Source: Chlamydia avium 10DC88 | GTDB lineage: Bacteria; Chlamydiota; Chlamydiia; Chlamydiales; Chlamydiaceae | Length of the DNA: 64,000 bases | Assembly: GCF_000583875.1 (NCBI RefSeq) | Contig: NZ_CP006571.1 | Coordinates: forward strand, 287,398 to 351,397 | Reading direction: 5' to 3' | Shown here: positions 20,541 to 29,995 of the stretch, in pieces | How the letters are laid out: each line of letters starts with the position of its first letter | How positions within the stretch are numbered: position 1 is the stretch's first letter | The notes under the pieces: model-generated | What the model was told of the DNA's origin: nothing | The model's input: the letters and a program-made list of their open reading frames with translations, nothing else | The model's database searches: none | Made by a program: the position numbers and the translations under genes

Positions 20541-21833
20541 TTAGTTTAATAAAAGCACGGAGGGAGCTTCAAGAATCTTCTGTATGCGTTTTATAAATTG
20601 AGCAGCGGGATACCCATCAACAACACGATGGTCTACAGATAGCGTCAGCATACATGTAGAGCCTATTGTGATTTCTCCATCGATAACAATGGCTTCTTCA
20701 ATAACACTACCAACTGCAAGAATCGCAGCTTGAGGGGGATGAATAATTGCTGTAAATTCAGTAATCCCCGTCATTCCTAGATTCGAAATACAGAAAGACC
20801 CTCCTTTATATTCTTCTTCTTTCAAAGTCTGAGATCTTGCTTTAGATACCAGGTTTTTAATCTCTGCAGAAATCATACCGATATTTTTACGGTCTGCGCA
20901 ACGAACAATAGGAGTAATAATACCATCTGGGATGGCAACAGCTATAGAAATATCGATAGTTTCAAAACGTACAATCTTGTTGTCGATACTATTAAATCCT
21001 GAATTTATACTAGGGAATTCTTTTAAAGCTAGAGCACAAGCACGAACAATGCAATCATTAATGGAAAGTTTAATCCCTTGAGATTGTAGTTCTTTTAATA
21101 AGGATAGTAGGGGAGTAAAATAGACTTTTTGACTTATATAAAAATGAGGAATAAAAGTTTTCGCAGCTTGTAGCCTTTCGGCAATTATTTCTCGAATAGG
21201 CGAAAGGTTTTCTTCGTGATAGGAACCTGGATGAACACTAGGGGCCTCAGGATAACCAAATCCTGCAATGCCTTTAAGAGGAGCATTTTCTAAATCTTTT
21301 TTTACAATGCGTCCTCCAGGACCACTTCCTTGAATTCCTGATGTGTCTAGATTTTTTTCTTTAGCTATGCGTTTAGCTAGAGGAGAAATAGGAGATTTGC
21401 CAATGTCCTGTTTTAATGCTAATGGCGAAGAAAGAGGAGGTTCTGGTCTGAATCCGACGACAGCCACTTTGGGGGAGGAAGAAATTGTCTTGGAAACTTG
21501 ATCAGGAGATGAAATAATATCTTCTTCTAGATTTTTTGATGGTGTAGGAGATGATGTTTTAGGAAGAAGATCGTCTATGTTGAAAGGTTCATCCTTTTCT
21601 GTCGATATTATTGCTATAGGAGTGCCAATAGCAATTTTTTCTCCATGTTGAGCTAATACTTCTCGGAACCACCCTTCCTCGGATGCAGTATATTCTAAGA
21701 CTGCTTTATCTGTTGATATTTCTACAAGAACATCACCGAACTCTATTTTATCGCAGCTCGTTTTATGCCATTTTACAATTGTTCCTACTTCCATAGTTGG
21801 AGAAAGTTTAGGCATTTTTAGTAAGGAAATCAC
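20541..21833 (-). CDS. pdhC: Pyruvate dehydrogenase E2, dihydrolipoamide acetyltransferase
   Basis: 430 aa. E2 core of the pyruvate dehydrogenase complex. A single lipoyl domain carries the lipoylated Lys43 in STDKAVLEY; a Ser/Pro-rich linker leads to the E1/E3-binding domain (SPLAKRIAKEKNL, GSGPGGRIVKKDLE) and the catalytic domain, which ends with the CoA acetyltransferase motif SVDHRVVDGYPAAQF. Met7 (MPKLSPTME) is an alternative start. It begins three bases after the pdhB stop, the last gene of the pdhA-pdhB-pdhC operon. Confidence 0.95.
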   Translation of the reverse strand: MISLLKMPKLSPTMEVGTIVKWHKTSCDKIEFGDVLVEISTDKAVLEYTASEEGWFREVLAQHGEKIAIGTPIAIISTEKDEPFNIDDLLPKTSSPTPSKNLEEDIISSPDQVSKTISSSPKVAVVGFRPEPPLSSPLALKQDIGKSPISPLAKRIAKEKNLDTSGIQGSGPGGRIVKKDLENAPLKGIAGFGYPEAPSVHPGSYHEENLSPIREIIAERLQAAKTFIPHFYISQKVYFTPLLSLLKELQSQGIKLSINDCIVRACALALKEFPSINSGFNSIDNKIVRFETIDISIAVAIPDGIITPIVRCADRKNIGMISAEIKNLVSKARSQTLKEEEYKGGSFCISNLGMTGITEFTAIIHPPQAAILAVGSVIEEAIVIDGEITIGSTCMLTLSVDHRVVDGYPAAQFIKRIQKILEAPSVLLLN

Positions 21834-21836
21834 AAA

Positions 21837-22829
21837 TTACCTCATGATCTTTTCGATGGTGTCTATAATACGATTAACATTAGGAAGGGTTGCTTGTTCT
21901 AAAATTTTACTATAGGGCATGGGTGTTTCCCTTTGACATACCCTCAAAGGTGGGTGGTCTAAATAATCAAAAATATGTTCTGTGATCTCCGTAATTATTT
22001 CTGCAGAAATTCCTGCAAAGTAATGCCCCTCCTCTACGACTATACAATTCCCTGTTTTTTTTACTGAAGCAAGGATTCCAGAAATATCTAGAGGCTTGAT
22101 TGTTCGTAAATCAAGAATTTCTATAGATAGCCCAAAACGTTGTTTAGCTAATTTTACAGCTTGTTTAGTAACAGTGACCATACGGCCATAAGTGATTATA
22201 GTTAAGTCTGTACCTTCTTCGACGATGCGTGACTTACCAATAGGTACTAGGTATTCCTCTACAGGGACTTCTCCTTTTAAGTTGTATTCCAATTCATTTT
22301 CTAAAAAAAGAACGGGATTATTATCTCTAATTGCTGATTTTAATAATCCTTTTGCGTCATAAGGATTTGACGGAGAGATAATAATTAACCCAGGAATATT
22401 TGCATATAGGGCCTCTACGCAATGAGAGTGCTGACAGGATACTTGTGCGGCAGCACCGTTGGGGCCACGAAATACGATAGGAACAGAAAATAGTCCTCCC
22501 GTCATATAATGCATTTTGGCTGCATGAGAAATAATTTGATCTGCAGCAACTAGGGAGAAGTTCCAACTCATAAATTCAATGATTGGGCGTAGGCCTGTTA
22601 ATGCTGCTCCAATGCCAATACCAGAAAATGCTGCTTCACTAATTGGTGTGTCAATGACTCGCGATGCTGACCATTTATTCAGTAGACCTTTTGTTACTTT
22701 ATAAGCACCGTTATATTCTGCAACTTCTTCTCCTAATATACATACATTAGGATCTCTGGCCATTTCTTCATCAATAGCTTCTCTAAGGGCTTCACGGATT
22801 TCTAATGTAACATACTTAGGCATAAACAC
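21837..22829 (-). CDS. pdhB: Pyruvate dehydrogenase E1 component, beta subunit
   Basis: 330 aa (328 if Met3, MPKYVTLEIREAL, is used). It pairs with PdhA to make the thiamine-diphosphate-dependent E1. Conserved blocks include EEVAEYNGAYKVTKGL, DTPISEAAFSGIGIGAAL, PNGAAAQVSCQHSH and DLRTIKPLDISGI. The start overlaps the end of pdhA by up to 14 bases, indicating coupling. Confidence 0.95.
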   Translation of the reverse strand: MFMPKYVTLEIREALREAIDEEMARDPNVCILGEEVAEYNGAYKVTKGLLNKWSASRVIDTPISEAAFSGIGIGAALTGLRPIIEFMSWNFSLVAADQIISHAAKMHYMTGGLFSVPIVFRGPNGAAAQVSCQHSHCVEALYANIPGLIIISPSNPYDAKGLLKSAIRDNNPVLFLENELEYNLKGEVPVEEYLVPIGKSRIVEEGTDLTIITYGRMVTVTKQAVKLAKQRFGLSIEILDLRTIKPLDISGILASVKKTGNCIVVEEGHYFAGISAEIITEITEHIFDYLDHPPLRVCQRETPMPYSKILEQATLPNVNRIIDTIEKIMR

Positions 22830-23844
22830 CTTCTTCTAGAGTGGCAATCTCTGGATCTGGGTCCGACTTAGCTTCTGTAAAAGCTTGTAAAACCTTTTCT
22901 TTGCATTCTTGACGCATTATTAAAAAATCTTCTTCAGACAAAATTCCTAATTGAATAAACCAGTTTTTAGCAAAAAGAATAGGATCTTTTTTAAAGATAC
23001 GCTGCATTTCTTCTTTGCTTCTATAGAGGTTAGGATCAGAGATAGAGTGTCCTCGGAATCGCGAGCATAAGCATTCTACAATAGTAGGAAGACCGGTTTG
23101 CTGCATATAATCATATGCCTCTTTAAATCCTAAGAGACAATTAAAAAGGTTGAATCCTTGCAGGGTAAACGCTTTTATCCCGTAGGAAGATCCTTGAGAT
23201 TCTCCTATGGGTTGTTTAGCAATAGCTCTATTTAGGCATGTACCCATTCCCCATCCATTATTTTCGATAACTAGCATAAGGGGAAGCTGATGCAAGGCTA
23301 CAAAATTTAATGTTTCGTGAAATACGCCTTGTGCAACAGCTCCGTCCCCAATAAAACTTAAAGAAATTTTGTTTTCTCCACGGTATTTTATAGAAAATGC
23401 TGCTCCTGCTGCAAGGGGTATTTGTCCTCCAACAATACCAAATCCTCCAGGGAAATTAGGTCCGCACATGTGCATAGACCCTCCACGACCTAAAGCACAA
23501 CCTGTAGATTTGCCTAAGAGTTCTGCTGCAAGAGATCTTAAGGGGACATTGAGTAGTATTGCTAGAGCATGACAACGATAGGAAGAGAAGACCCATTGAT
23601 GTGTCCCTGTATTTGCTAGAGCTGCTGTGGCCACAGCTTCTTGACCGGCATAGGAATGATAAAACCCTCCAACCAGTCCTTCTAAATAAGCTTCTTCTCC
23701 TCTTGCTTCAAATTCACGAATGAGAAGCATTTGTTTGAGTAATGCTAAACAGTGGGAGGCACCATAGGCGTCAACAGTAGTTTGTACGATAGATATATCG
23801 CTTGTTTGTGAGGCAATATTGTAATGATTACAAGAGTTGGACAT
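22816..23844 (-). CDS. pdhA: Pyruvate dehydrogenase E1 component, alpha subunit
   Basis: 342 aa. Thiamine-diphosphate-binding E1 alpha. The TPP motif starts at GDGAVAQGVFHE and ends IENNGWGMGT; the phosphorylation-loop-like region CSRFRGHSISDPNLYRS is also present. First gene of the operon, with a strong sigma66-type promoter about 40 bases upstream. The N-terminal 25 residues are not conserved in the wider family, so the exact start is slightly uncertain. Confidence 0.95.
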   Translation of the reverse strand: MSNSCNHYNIASQTSDISIVQTTVDAYGASHCLALLKQMLLIREFEARGEEAYLEGLVGGFYHSYAGQEAVATAALANTGTHQWVFSSYRCHALAILLNVPLRSLAAELLGKSTGCALGRGGSMHMCGPNFPGGFGIVGGQIPLAAGAAFSIKYRGENKISLSFIGDGAVAQGVFHETLNFVALHQLPLMLVIENNGWGMGTCLNRAIAKQPIGESQGSSYGIKAFTLQGFNLFNCLLGFKEAYDYMQQTGLPTIVECLCSRFRGHSISDPNLYRSKEEMQRIFKKDPILFAKNWFIQLGILSEEDFLIMRQECKEKVLQAFTEAKSDPDPEIATLEEGVYA

Positions 23845-23884
23845 ACCTTATACGAGAGTTACGTCTAGGACTAAGTTATGTTGT

Positions 23885-23913
23885 ATTATAAATTCATGGA
23901 TTTGAAAAGACAA
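23885..23913 (-). promoter_or_regulatory. sigma66-type promoter of pdhABC
   Basis: Minus strand: TTGTCT (23908-23913), 17-base spacer, perfect TATAAT (23885-23890). The expected start of transcription gives a leader of about 35 bases before the pdhA ATG. Confidence 0.68.
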
Positions 23914-23996
23914 GATCAAAAAAGTAATTAAATTTTTTAGGGAAATCTTTAATATTTACGGATTTGTATGCCTATTTGAAGTGAAGGACAAGACCT

Positions 23997-25022
23997 ATGG
24001 ACATTAAGAGATCGAGTAGTCGGCATTGTTTTTATATTGATAAAACGGATAGTTTGATGAGAAATCCTTATAACCAAGATTCAGGTAATTCACAAACAGA
24101 TAAAGAAATTAAAAAATTTTTAAATATAAAAAAAAGATTTGTTACTTCAGTTCAAGAATTTCAACATGATAAGCATACCGCTAGTCATTATCTAAAAAAG
24201 GTACAGTGGCTTCCTTATAAAAACGAAGAACTAGAAGAAACTAGTGAGGTTTTTTCTACTTTGAAATCTATGGAAAGGAAATTAGCTCAGTTATTTTTTT
24301 ATGTTCCTGATTGTGGCGTGGATTCTGTTACTTTTATAAAAACAGTACGGGAGTATGAAAGTTTATTTGGTTTAGGGGGTGTTTTATTACTATGTGGTTC
24401 TTTAGAACAGCAGAGTAAGTATATCCAAGATTTCAATCAATTAACAACGCTTCCTTTACTCATAGCGGCTTCTGTATCTAATAGTTTGTCCTGTTATTTG
24501 TCTTACCGAGATTTGACTTTAATAGACTATCAGGATTTTTATGAGTTAGGACAAAACTTAGGGAAGTTAATCAAGACTTATGGAGTTTTTATTTCACTAG
24601 TTTTTCAAGAAATTTTCAGCATGGATTTAGTAAATTATTCTCAACTTATTCAAGGGTTAAAGAGCTCAGGAAATATTCAAGGAAGACTATGCAATGTTGA
24701 TGTTACTCCTGCAACAGTTACTCCTAGTCCAATTGCCTTACGTTATAGCTTAGCAAATACTATTCGTAGTTTAGCAATTAGTGCAGATTTCTCAAGTTTG
24801 AAATTTATAGGAAGTTCTATATTTTCAAATCCTGAAAGCACAGTAAAATTTTTAAATTATGGAGCAGAATGTTTTATATTTTCCCATTTTAATGAGCTTA
24901 AGTTAGGTATAAAAACTTTAACACAAATCATTTCTTCTGGAAGAATTAGTCCTACGATTATTAATAAAAGTATAGTGAAAATGCTAATGTTGAAGAGACG
25001 ATTTAAATCATCGTGGGCTTAA
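23997..25022 (+). CDS. Conserved chlamydial protein, CT244-like; possible degenerate GH3-fold protein
   Basis: 341 aa with a basic N-terminus (about 75 residues). From about residue 95 the layout resembles beta-N-acetylglucosaminidase (NagZ/GH3): FGLGGVLLLCGSLEQQSKYI, then TLPLLIAASVSNSL where GH3 has PLLIAxDxEGG, then LKFIGSSIFSNPESTVKFLN followed by YGAECFIF where GH3 has GxxxSDxLxMxAxxxAxxAGxD. The catalytic Asp and the KHFPGHG histidine motif are not visible, so if the fold is right it is catalytically dead. No signal peptide is seen. Between pdhA (divergent) and lpxD (convergent), the CT244 context. The family reading is my inference from pattern alone. Confidence 0.7.
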   Translation: MDIKRSSSRHCFYIDKTDSLMRNPYNQDSGNSQTDKEIKKFLNIKKRFVTSVQEFQHDKHTASHYLKKVQWLPYKNEELEETSEVFSTLKSMERKLAQLFFYVPDCGVDSVTFIKTVREYESLFGLGGVLLLCGSLEQQSKYIQDFNQLTTLPLLIAASVSNSLSCYLSYRDLTLIDYQDFYELGQNLGKLIKTYGVFISLVFQEIFSMDLVNYSQLIQGLKSSGNIQGRLCNVDVTPATVTPSPIALRYSLANTIRSLAISADFSSLKFIGSSIFSNPESTVKFLNYGAECFIFSHFNELKLGIKTLTQIISSGRISPTIINKSIVKMLMLKRRFKSSWA

Positions 25023-26114
25023 TTATTGAAGATCAGCTGACGCAACGCCGTGACTTGCGTTTGTCATGCTTAATTCCTTAATTTTTTCCTCTAGTATACT
25101 CATACGTTCTTCTAATTTGGGCAAGTTTCGTATTTTAGCAACTTGACGATGGATTTCCTGGTAAGGACGGGCAGGAGCCCCACCATAAATTCCAGGAGAA
25201 GTGATAGATTTTGTAACTCCTGTTTGTGCCATCATGATAACATGATCAGTGATGGAAATATGGCCGGTAATTCCCGTTTGTCCTCCTATAATTACATGGT
25301 GGCCTATTTTTGTAGAACCTGCAATTCCTACCTGGGCGACAATGATGCAGTGCTGACCAATTTCTATATGATGTGCGATTTGCACTTGATTATCGATTTT
25401 TGTCCCTTCACCAATAATAGTATTTTTAAAGCGCCCACGATCAATTGTGGTATTTGCACCAATCTCTACATCATTTTCAATAATTACCTGACCTAAGTGC
25501 TTTAAATGTTTATGGCGACCAAAAGCATTGGTGATATATCCAAATCCGGAAGAGCCGATTACTGCTCCAGGTTGGATAATCACACGTTTCCCTAAGACAA
25601 CACGTTCTTGGATAACGACTTTGGGGTGAATAACGCAACCCTCTCCCAAAGTTGAACCAGCACCAATAATACTTCCTGCTCCAATAAAGGAGTTATCTTC
25701 TATACATGCTTGCTGGCAAATTACAGCATAGGGCTCTATGCATACGTTTTTACCAATATGTGCTGAAGGATGAATAACTGCAGTAGGATGGATACCTTTA
25801 AATCCAGAGTCAATAGATGAAATAAACAGTTCAATACACTTTTGAAAAGCAATTGCAGGTAGCTCTGAAACTATTAGGAAATTTTTGTTCAAATCGCCAT
25901 ATTTTTGTGCTTGAGCTTTTGATAGGATGATAGCACCTGCTTGCGTGGTTTTTATGAAACGAGCATACTTTTCATTATCTAAAAAAGTTACATGATGAGG
26001 TTGTGCCTCATTAATATCTTCTACACCAGAAATTAGAGTTTCTACATTTCCTTGAGCTTCAACTTGCAATAGGTCTGCTAGCTGTTGAAGAGTATAAGCA
26101 AGCTTTTTGGACAT
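25023..26114 (-). CDS. lpxD: UDP-3-O-acylglucosamine N-acyltransferase LpxD
   Basis: 363 aa. Third step of lipid A synthesis: N-acylation of UDP-3-O-acylglucosamine from acyl-ACP. The N-terminal uridine-binding domain (to about 105) is followed by about ten hexapeptide repeats forming a left-handed beta-helix from 112 ([19 protein letters not shown]) to about 325, with the catalytic His in [13 protein letters not shown], and a C-terminal helix ([19 protein letters not shown]). It begins 30 bases after the skp-like gene and belongs to the bamA-skp-lpxD envelope cluster. Confidence 0.95.
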   Translation of the reverse strand: MSKKLAYTLQQLADLLQVEAQGNVETLISGVEDINEAQPHHVTFLDNEKYARFIKTTQAGAIILSKAQAQKYGDLNKNFLIVSELPAIAFQKCIELFISSIDSGFKGIHPTAVIHPSAHIGKNVCIEPYAVICQQACIEDNSFIGAGSIIGAGSTLGEGCVIHPKVVIQERVVLGKRVIIQPGAVIGSSGFGYITNAFGRHKHLKHLGQVIIENDVEIGANTTIDRGRFKNTIIGEGTKIDNQVQIAHHIEIGQHCIIVAQVGIAGSTKIGHHVIIGGQTGITGHISITDHVIMMAQTGVTKSITSPGIYGGAPARPYQEIHRQVAKIRNLPKLEERMSILEEKIKELSMTNASHGVASADLQ

Positions 26115-26144
26115 ACAAAAAAAACCGATGAACTTTATGAAAGT

Positions 26145-26681
26145 CTAGTTATTTTTAAAAAATTCATCAAGAAGTTTGATAATTTCATTTGTTTTATCAG
26201 CAGCACTATCAATAGATAAAACTATTTCATCATTGAGTATAGCAAATAAACTTTCTTTTTCACGCACAATATCAGATGCTTTTTTTACTTCTTGTATTAA
26301 CTTTTGCACCTTTTTCATATGACTTTGATTAATCATTTGATAGTATTGCGATTGAAAAGAATTGTATTCCATAGAAAGATTTTCGAATTTTTTTCTTAAT
26401 TCTTCAGCAGCTGTGCTGGATAGGCTTTCCATATAGTCTTCATCCTGCAACTTGTTATAAAGTGCTGTGAGTTCTTCTTCCATTTTTTCTGAATTTTTTG
26501 AAAATTGTTGTTTCATATTTTCAAGTTCTTCAGTTTCTTTTTTTCCTAGCTTAGATTCTTCTAAGCAACGCTTTAAATTTACAACACCCAATCTGCTTTC
26601 TGAAGAGTATACATTAGCATAAGCTTGTGTGATTGTGGATGAACTGATTAAAATTGAACAAATGGATAAAAATTTTTTCAT
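26145..26681 (-). CDS. skp: Periplasmic chaperone Skp/OmpH
   Basis: 178 aa. A signal peptide (about 1-22, ending near TQAYANVYS) precedes the Skp body, which opens with [20 protein letters not shown] and continues as long Glu/Lys-rich amphipathic helices that form the tentacles of the trimer holding unfolded outer-membrane proteins. It lies between bamA and lpxD, the same arrangement as in proteobacteria. Also called ompH in chlamydial annotations. Confidence 0.9.
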   Translation of the reverse strand: MKKFLSICSILISSSTITQAYANVYSSESRLGVVNLKRCLEESKLGKKETEELENMKQQFSKNSEKMEEELTALYNKLQDEDYMESLSSTAAEELRKKFENLSMEYNSFQSQYYQMINQSHMKKVQKLIQEVKKASDIVREKESLFAILNDEIVLSIDSAADKTNEIIKLLDEFFKNN

Positions 26682-26754
26682 TACTAACCTTTATTAATCT
26701 CTATGAGAACATAAAACATATTAAATCTTACTAATTAACTGGATGAGTAAGTGT

Positions 26755-29118
26755 TTAGAATACACCTCCAAGAGCGAAAAAGAAGCGTTGAGATACATCA
26801 ATTTTTTCATTGTTAAACATTTCTGTAGGGCGGAATGGCCAACCAAATCCTAACATAACTGGAACGTTATTCATAACATCAAAACGTAAACCAAATCCAG
26901 CACTACTACAAAGATCCTTTAATCGGATAGTATATTCTTTAAGGCCTACAAATCCAGAATCTAGGAAGACAAAGGCGCTTACACTAGGCTGGGTGATTAA
27001 TGGATATTGGAATTCTTCAGTAAGAAGTAGGGAAGATAATCCACCTTTAGGCTCTGTAGGTGAGAACTTAGGACCGATAAGGAAGGGTTTGTACCCACGA
27101 ACAGTAGTTTCTCCACCTAAGAAAAAGCGCTCACTTATAGGAATACCATCCTTAGAAGTATTATTAAAGGGTTTAAGGAATTGAGCCTCTCCTTTAATTT
27201 TTAAAACTCCTTTTCTTGTTAATTTTCTGTAGATAGAACTATTGATAGACAACTTGGTAAAGTGATAAGAACCACCGAGACCAGAAACTTCAAAACTTAT
27301 TCCTCCACGAATTCCTGTTGTTGGATTTCGTGGATTATTAACTGAATCATAATTTAAATTTACTCCAGCAGCAGAAACAAAACCTTTATTGGTTTCAGGA
27401 TCGGGACCTGTTTGAAGCTTCTTTTTTTTATGTAGACTCGTTTGACTTCCACGGTAGTGTAAACCGTATTTTAATTTCTGGTTTAGAATATAAGTAGTAC
27501 TGACATTTCCTCCATAAGTTTCTACGGAATACTCTTTTGAAAGAGCCTTATTGATAGACTTATCAAGTTCTACTCCTAAAATCCATGGGGTGTTTAAGAA
27601 ATGTGGCTTAGTCCATTTCACTGTATAATCTGTTACTTTATCCCCAAAGTTTGCTTTTAGGAATAAATATTCACCACCACCACGCAAGCATTTTGGTCCT
27701 TTAGAAAATAATTCATGGATTCCTAGTAGATGAAAATTGCTTTCAGAAAGTTCAATACCTCCGAATAAATTATCTAAAGAGCTAAATCCAAGAAATAGTC
27801 CGAGATTTCCTGTTGTAGTTTCTTTGACTTCTATAAATATGTCTCGATATTGTTCAGAACTATTTAATGGGTCTAACTGTGAGCGTACGGTATAAACACT
27901 CACGCTTTGAAAATATCCTGTGTTTCTTAAACGTTGCTCTGTGTCTTCAAGTTTTAATCTATTAAAAGTATCTCCAGGAAATAGGCTGCTTTCATGTAAG
28001 ATAACATCATGTTTTGTATGCGTATTTCCAGTAATTTTAATTAACCCTACTTTATAAGGAGATCCTTCACTTATCTGATAGGTAACGTCATATACAGGTT
28101 GTCTAGCATGAGGGGAAAATACAACATCAATATTGGTGTTTATATAGCCATATTTAGAGTAGATATCTTTAATTTTTTGAGCGCCATCCCAGATATTGTT
28201 AGGGCAATAGATATCATTAGGACCAGCAGATAGTTGTTTTTCTACAAGTCGTTTCGGTAAAAGATCTAAACCTTCAATATGAACGTGCCCTAAGGTATAG
28301 AGAGGGCCTTTATTCACGTCCATACAGAGAGTAATATTTCCTGATTTATCGACTTCTCTTTTAGGAGTAACAGTGGCATCTGCATAACCTAGATTATGCA
28401 AGTAATTAGTAATAGTAAAGGCGTCCTGTTCAACAATATCAGGATGATATAATCCACTTCCTGTAAACCAGCTAGTAGTTTTAGAATACTGTTTTGTAAG
28501 GATCAATTCCTTAACATCAGCTTTCTCTGAACGCTTGAGTCCACGTAATTCTAATTTTTTAATTTTACCACAAGGGCCTTCATAAATTTTTATGGTTATA
28601 TCAATGTAGCCGCGATTTTCATTATGATCCAATTCATAAGTAATTTGAGAATCAAAATAACCACGTTTAAGATAATAAATACGAAGATCATCGATATTTT
28701 TTAAGAATTTCTCTCTGCAAAATAAATCATTTTCATACACTTGCAAAGTCTTAGTAATTTTGTACTCGGGAACAACATTATTCCCAACGACGTGGATATG
28801 GCGAATAGAAGGTTTAGCAACAAGAACTAAGGAGATAATAGTTTTCCCGTTAGCAAAATCAACACTCGGTTCTACTTTGTCATAATCTTTTGATAGGTTG
28901 CGCAAGTCTTCATCGAAATCTGTTTGAGAAAACAAGGAACCTTGTTTAGTTTTCAATTTTGGCTGGGGACGTTTATTTAGAGCATTTTCACCCTTAGTTG
29001 TAATAGTAATAGATTCAACTAGTGCGTACCCCTCTTTGACAGTTTCTGTAGCTGTTATAACTAATGGAGTTTGGATTAGCGCTAAGGCAGTAAACCACAG
29101 AATAACTTTATTTCGCAT
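26755..29118 (-). CDS. bamA: Outer membrane protein assembly factor BamA (Omp85)
   Basis: 787 aa. Signal peptide 1-23 (LALIQTPLVITA). POTRA repeats follow, for example IRHIHVVGNNVVPEYKITKT, KKLELRGLKRSEKADVKELI, LGHVHIEGLDLLPKRLVEKQ and VGLIKITGNTHTKHDVILHE. The C-terminal half is the 16-strand barrel with the conserved SERFFLGGETTVRGYK region (the L6 loop RGY) and a terminal Phe (ALGGVF), the BamA recognition signature. Upstream of skp-lpxD with its own candidate promoter. Confidence 0.95.
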   Translation of the reverse strand: MRNKVILWFTALALIQTPLVITATETVKEGYALVESITITTKGENALNKRPQPKLKTKQGSLFSQTDFDEDLRNLSKDYDKVEPSVDFANGKTIISLVLVAKPSIRHIHVVGNNVVPEYKITKTLQVYENDLFCREKFLKNIDDLRIYYLKRGYFDSQITYELDHNENRGYIDITIKIYEGPCGKIKKLELRGLKRSEKADVKELILTKQYSKTTSWFTGSGLYHPDIVEQDAFTITNYLHNLGYADATVTPKREVDKSGNITLCMDVNKGPLYTLGHVHIEGLDLLPKRLVEKQLSAGPNDIYCPNNIWDGAQKIKDIYSKYGYINTNIDVVFSPHARQPVYDVTYQISEGSPYKVGLIKITGNTHTKHDVILHESSLFPGDTFNRLKLEDTEQRLRNTGYFQSVSVYTVRSQLDPLNSSEQYRDIFIEVKETTTGNLGLFLGFSSLDNLFGGIELSESNFHLLGIHELFSKGPKCLRGGGEYLFLKANFGDKVTDYTVKWTKPHFLNTPWILGVELDKSINKALSKEYSVETYGGNVSTTYILNQKLKYGLHYRGSQTSLHKKKKLQTGPDPETNKGFVSAAGVNLNYDSVNNPRNPTTGIRGGISFEVSGLGGSYHFTKLSINSSIYRKLTRKGVLKIKGEAQFLKPFNNTSKDGIPISERFFLGGETTVRGYKPFLIGPKFSPTEPKGGLSSLLLTEEFQYPLITQPSVSAFVFLDSGFVGLKEYTIRLKDLCSSAGFGLRFDVMNNVPVMLGFGWPFRPTEMFNNEKIDVSQRFFFALGGVF

Positions 29119-29177
29119 ATAAACACTCGCAAGAATTTGCCTTAAGACAGAAAAACCTGATTATTGAAGTAAGCACA

Positions 29178-29206
29178 AAAATACGGGGTAGGATGTTTTT
29201 TCACAA
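29178..29206 (-). promoter_or_regulatory. Candidate promoter of bamA-skp-lpxD
   Basis: Minus strand TTGTGA (29201-29206), 17-base spacer, TATTTT (29178-29183), about 50 bases before the predicted leader of bamA. The -10 is imperfect. Confidence 0.4.
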
Positions 29207-29269
29207 GAGCTTACTCTTTATGAGTCTTAGAGGACTGTGTATATTTTTTAGTTAAAATTTATTTATTAC

Positions 29270-29872
29270 TTAATAAGGATTTCTTCCTGAAAATGCCTTG
29301 GCTAGTGTGTTCGCATCTATATAGTCAAAGGATAAACCAATGGGAAGACCTAGAGCTAATCGAGAAATAGAAATATCTATTGATGATAGCTCTTGTTTTA
29401 AAAAAAGTGCTGTAGCATCTCCTTCTAGTGTGGCGTCTAGAGCTATAATAATTTCTTTTGGTTTTAATGTTTTTACACGTTGTTTTAATAATTGCAGTCT
29501 TTCGTCTTGGATATGCTTCCCTGTGATTGGTGATAATAGGGTCCCTAGGATGTAATAGTGTCCTCGGAAAACTTGAGATCGTTCGAATGAAAATACATCT
29601 TTAGGTGTGGCCAGGATGCATAGTGTTGATGGGTCGCGCGATGAATGGCAGAAATCACAAGCACTTTCTGGAAAATTTTTTAGACAAAAACATGTAGGGC
29701 AATGACAACGAGAAGAAGAAATTTCAGTAAAGGCCTTCCCCATGGCTTCTAATTGTTCCTTATCCCATTCAAGTAATTCAAAGGCTAATTTTTCTGCTGT
29801 TTTAAACCCTACTCCAGGGAGTTTTCTAAGTAAGGAGATCAGTTTAGACACATAGTTTGGGTACTTTATCAT
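29270..29872 (-). CDS. recR: Recombination mediator RecR
   Basis: 200 aa. RecR works with RecO to load RecA at gaps. The N-terminal helix-hairpin-helix LISLLRKLPGVGFKTAEKL, a four-cysteine zinc motif around residues 53-74, and a Toprim domain (IIALDATLEGDATALFL) are all visible, and the C-terminal Walker-B-like LALGLPIGLSFDYIDANTL is typical. Length is normal. Divergent from fabH. Confidence 0.95.
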   Translation of the reverse strand: MIKYPNYVSKLISLLRKLPGVGFKTAEKLAFELLEWDKEQLEAMGKAFTEISSSRCHCPTCFCLKNFPESACDFCHSSRDPSTLCILATPKDVFSFERSQVFRGHYYILGTLLSPITGKHIQDERLQLLKQRVKTLKPKEIIIALDATLEGDATALFLKQELSSIDISISRLALGLPIGLSFDYIDANTLAKAFSGRNPY

Positions 29873-29940
29873 GTTAGAACTTAATTATATTTTTTAACTC
29901 CAGTAAGACATAGACAAGAATCATATGCGAAATAAAAGTT

Positions 29941-29969
29941 AGAGTATAAACTCTTTGAATAGTATACTA
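29941..29969 (+). promoter_or_regulatory. Palindromic element and possible -10 upstream of fabH
   Basis: Two small perfect inverted repeats precede the fab cluster: a hairpin with 5-base arms at 29941-29954 and the palindrome TAGTATACTA at 29960-29969, which contains a TATACT -10-like hexamer. The -35 region is poor. It could be an operator, but this is speculative. Confidence 0.3.
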
Positions 29970-29995
29970 GCTTTTTTCTTTATTTGTGGTTGTTT

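Noticed and set aside
29581..29592. Possible tRNA T-loop (GTTCGAAT)
   Set aside because: It lies inside recR with no matching acceptor, D or anticodon arms; no tRNA was found in the window.
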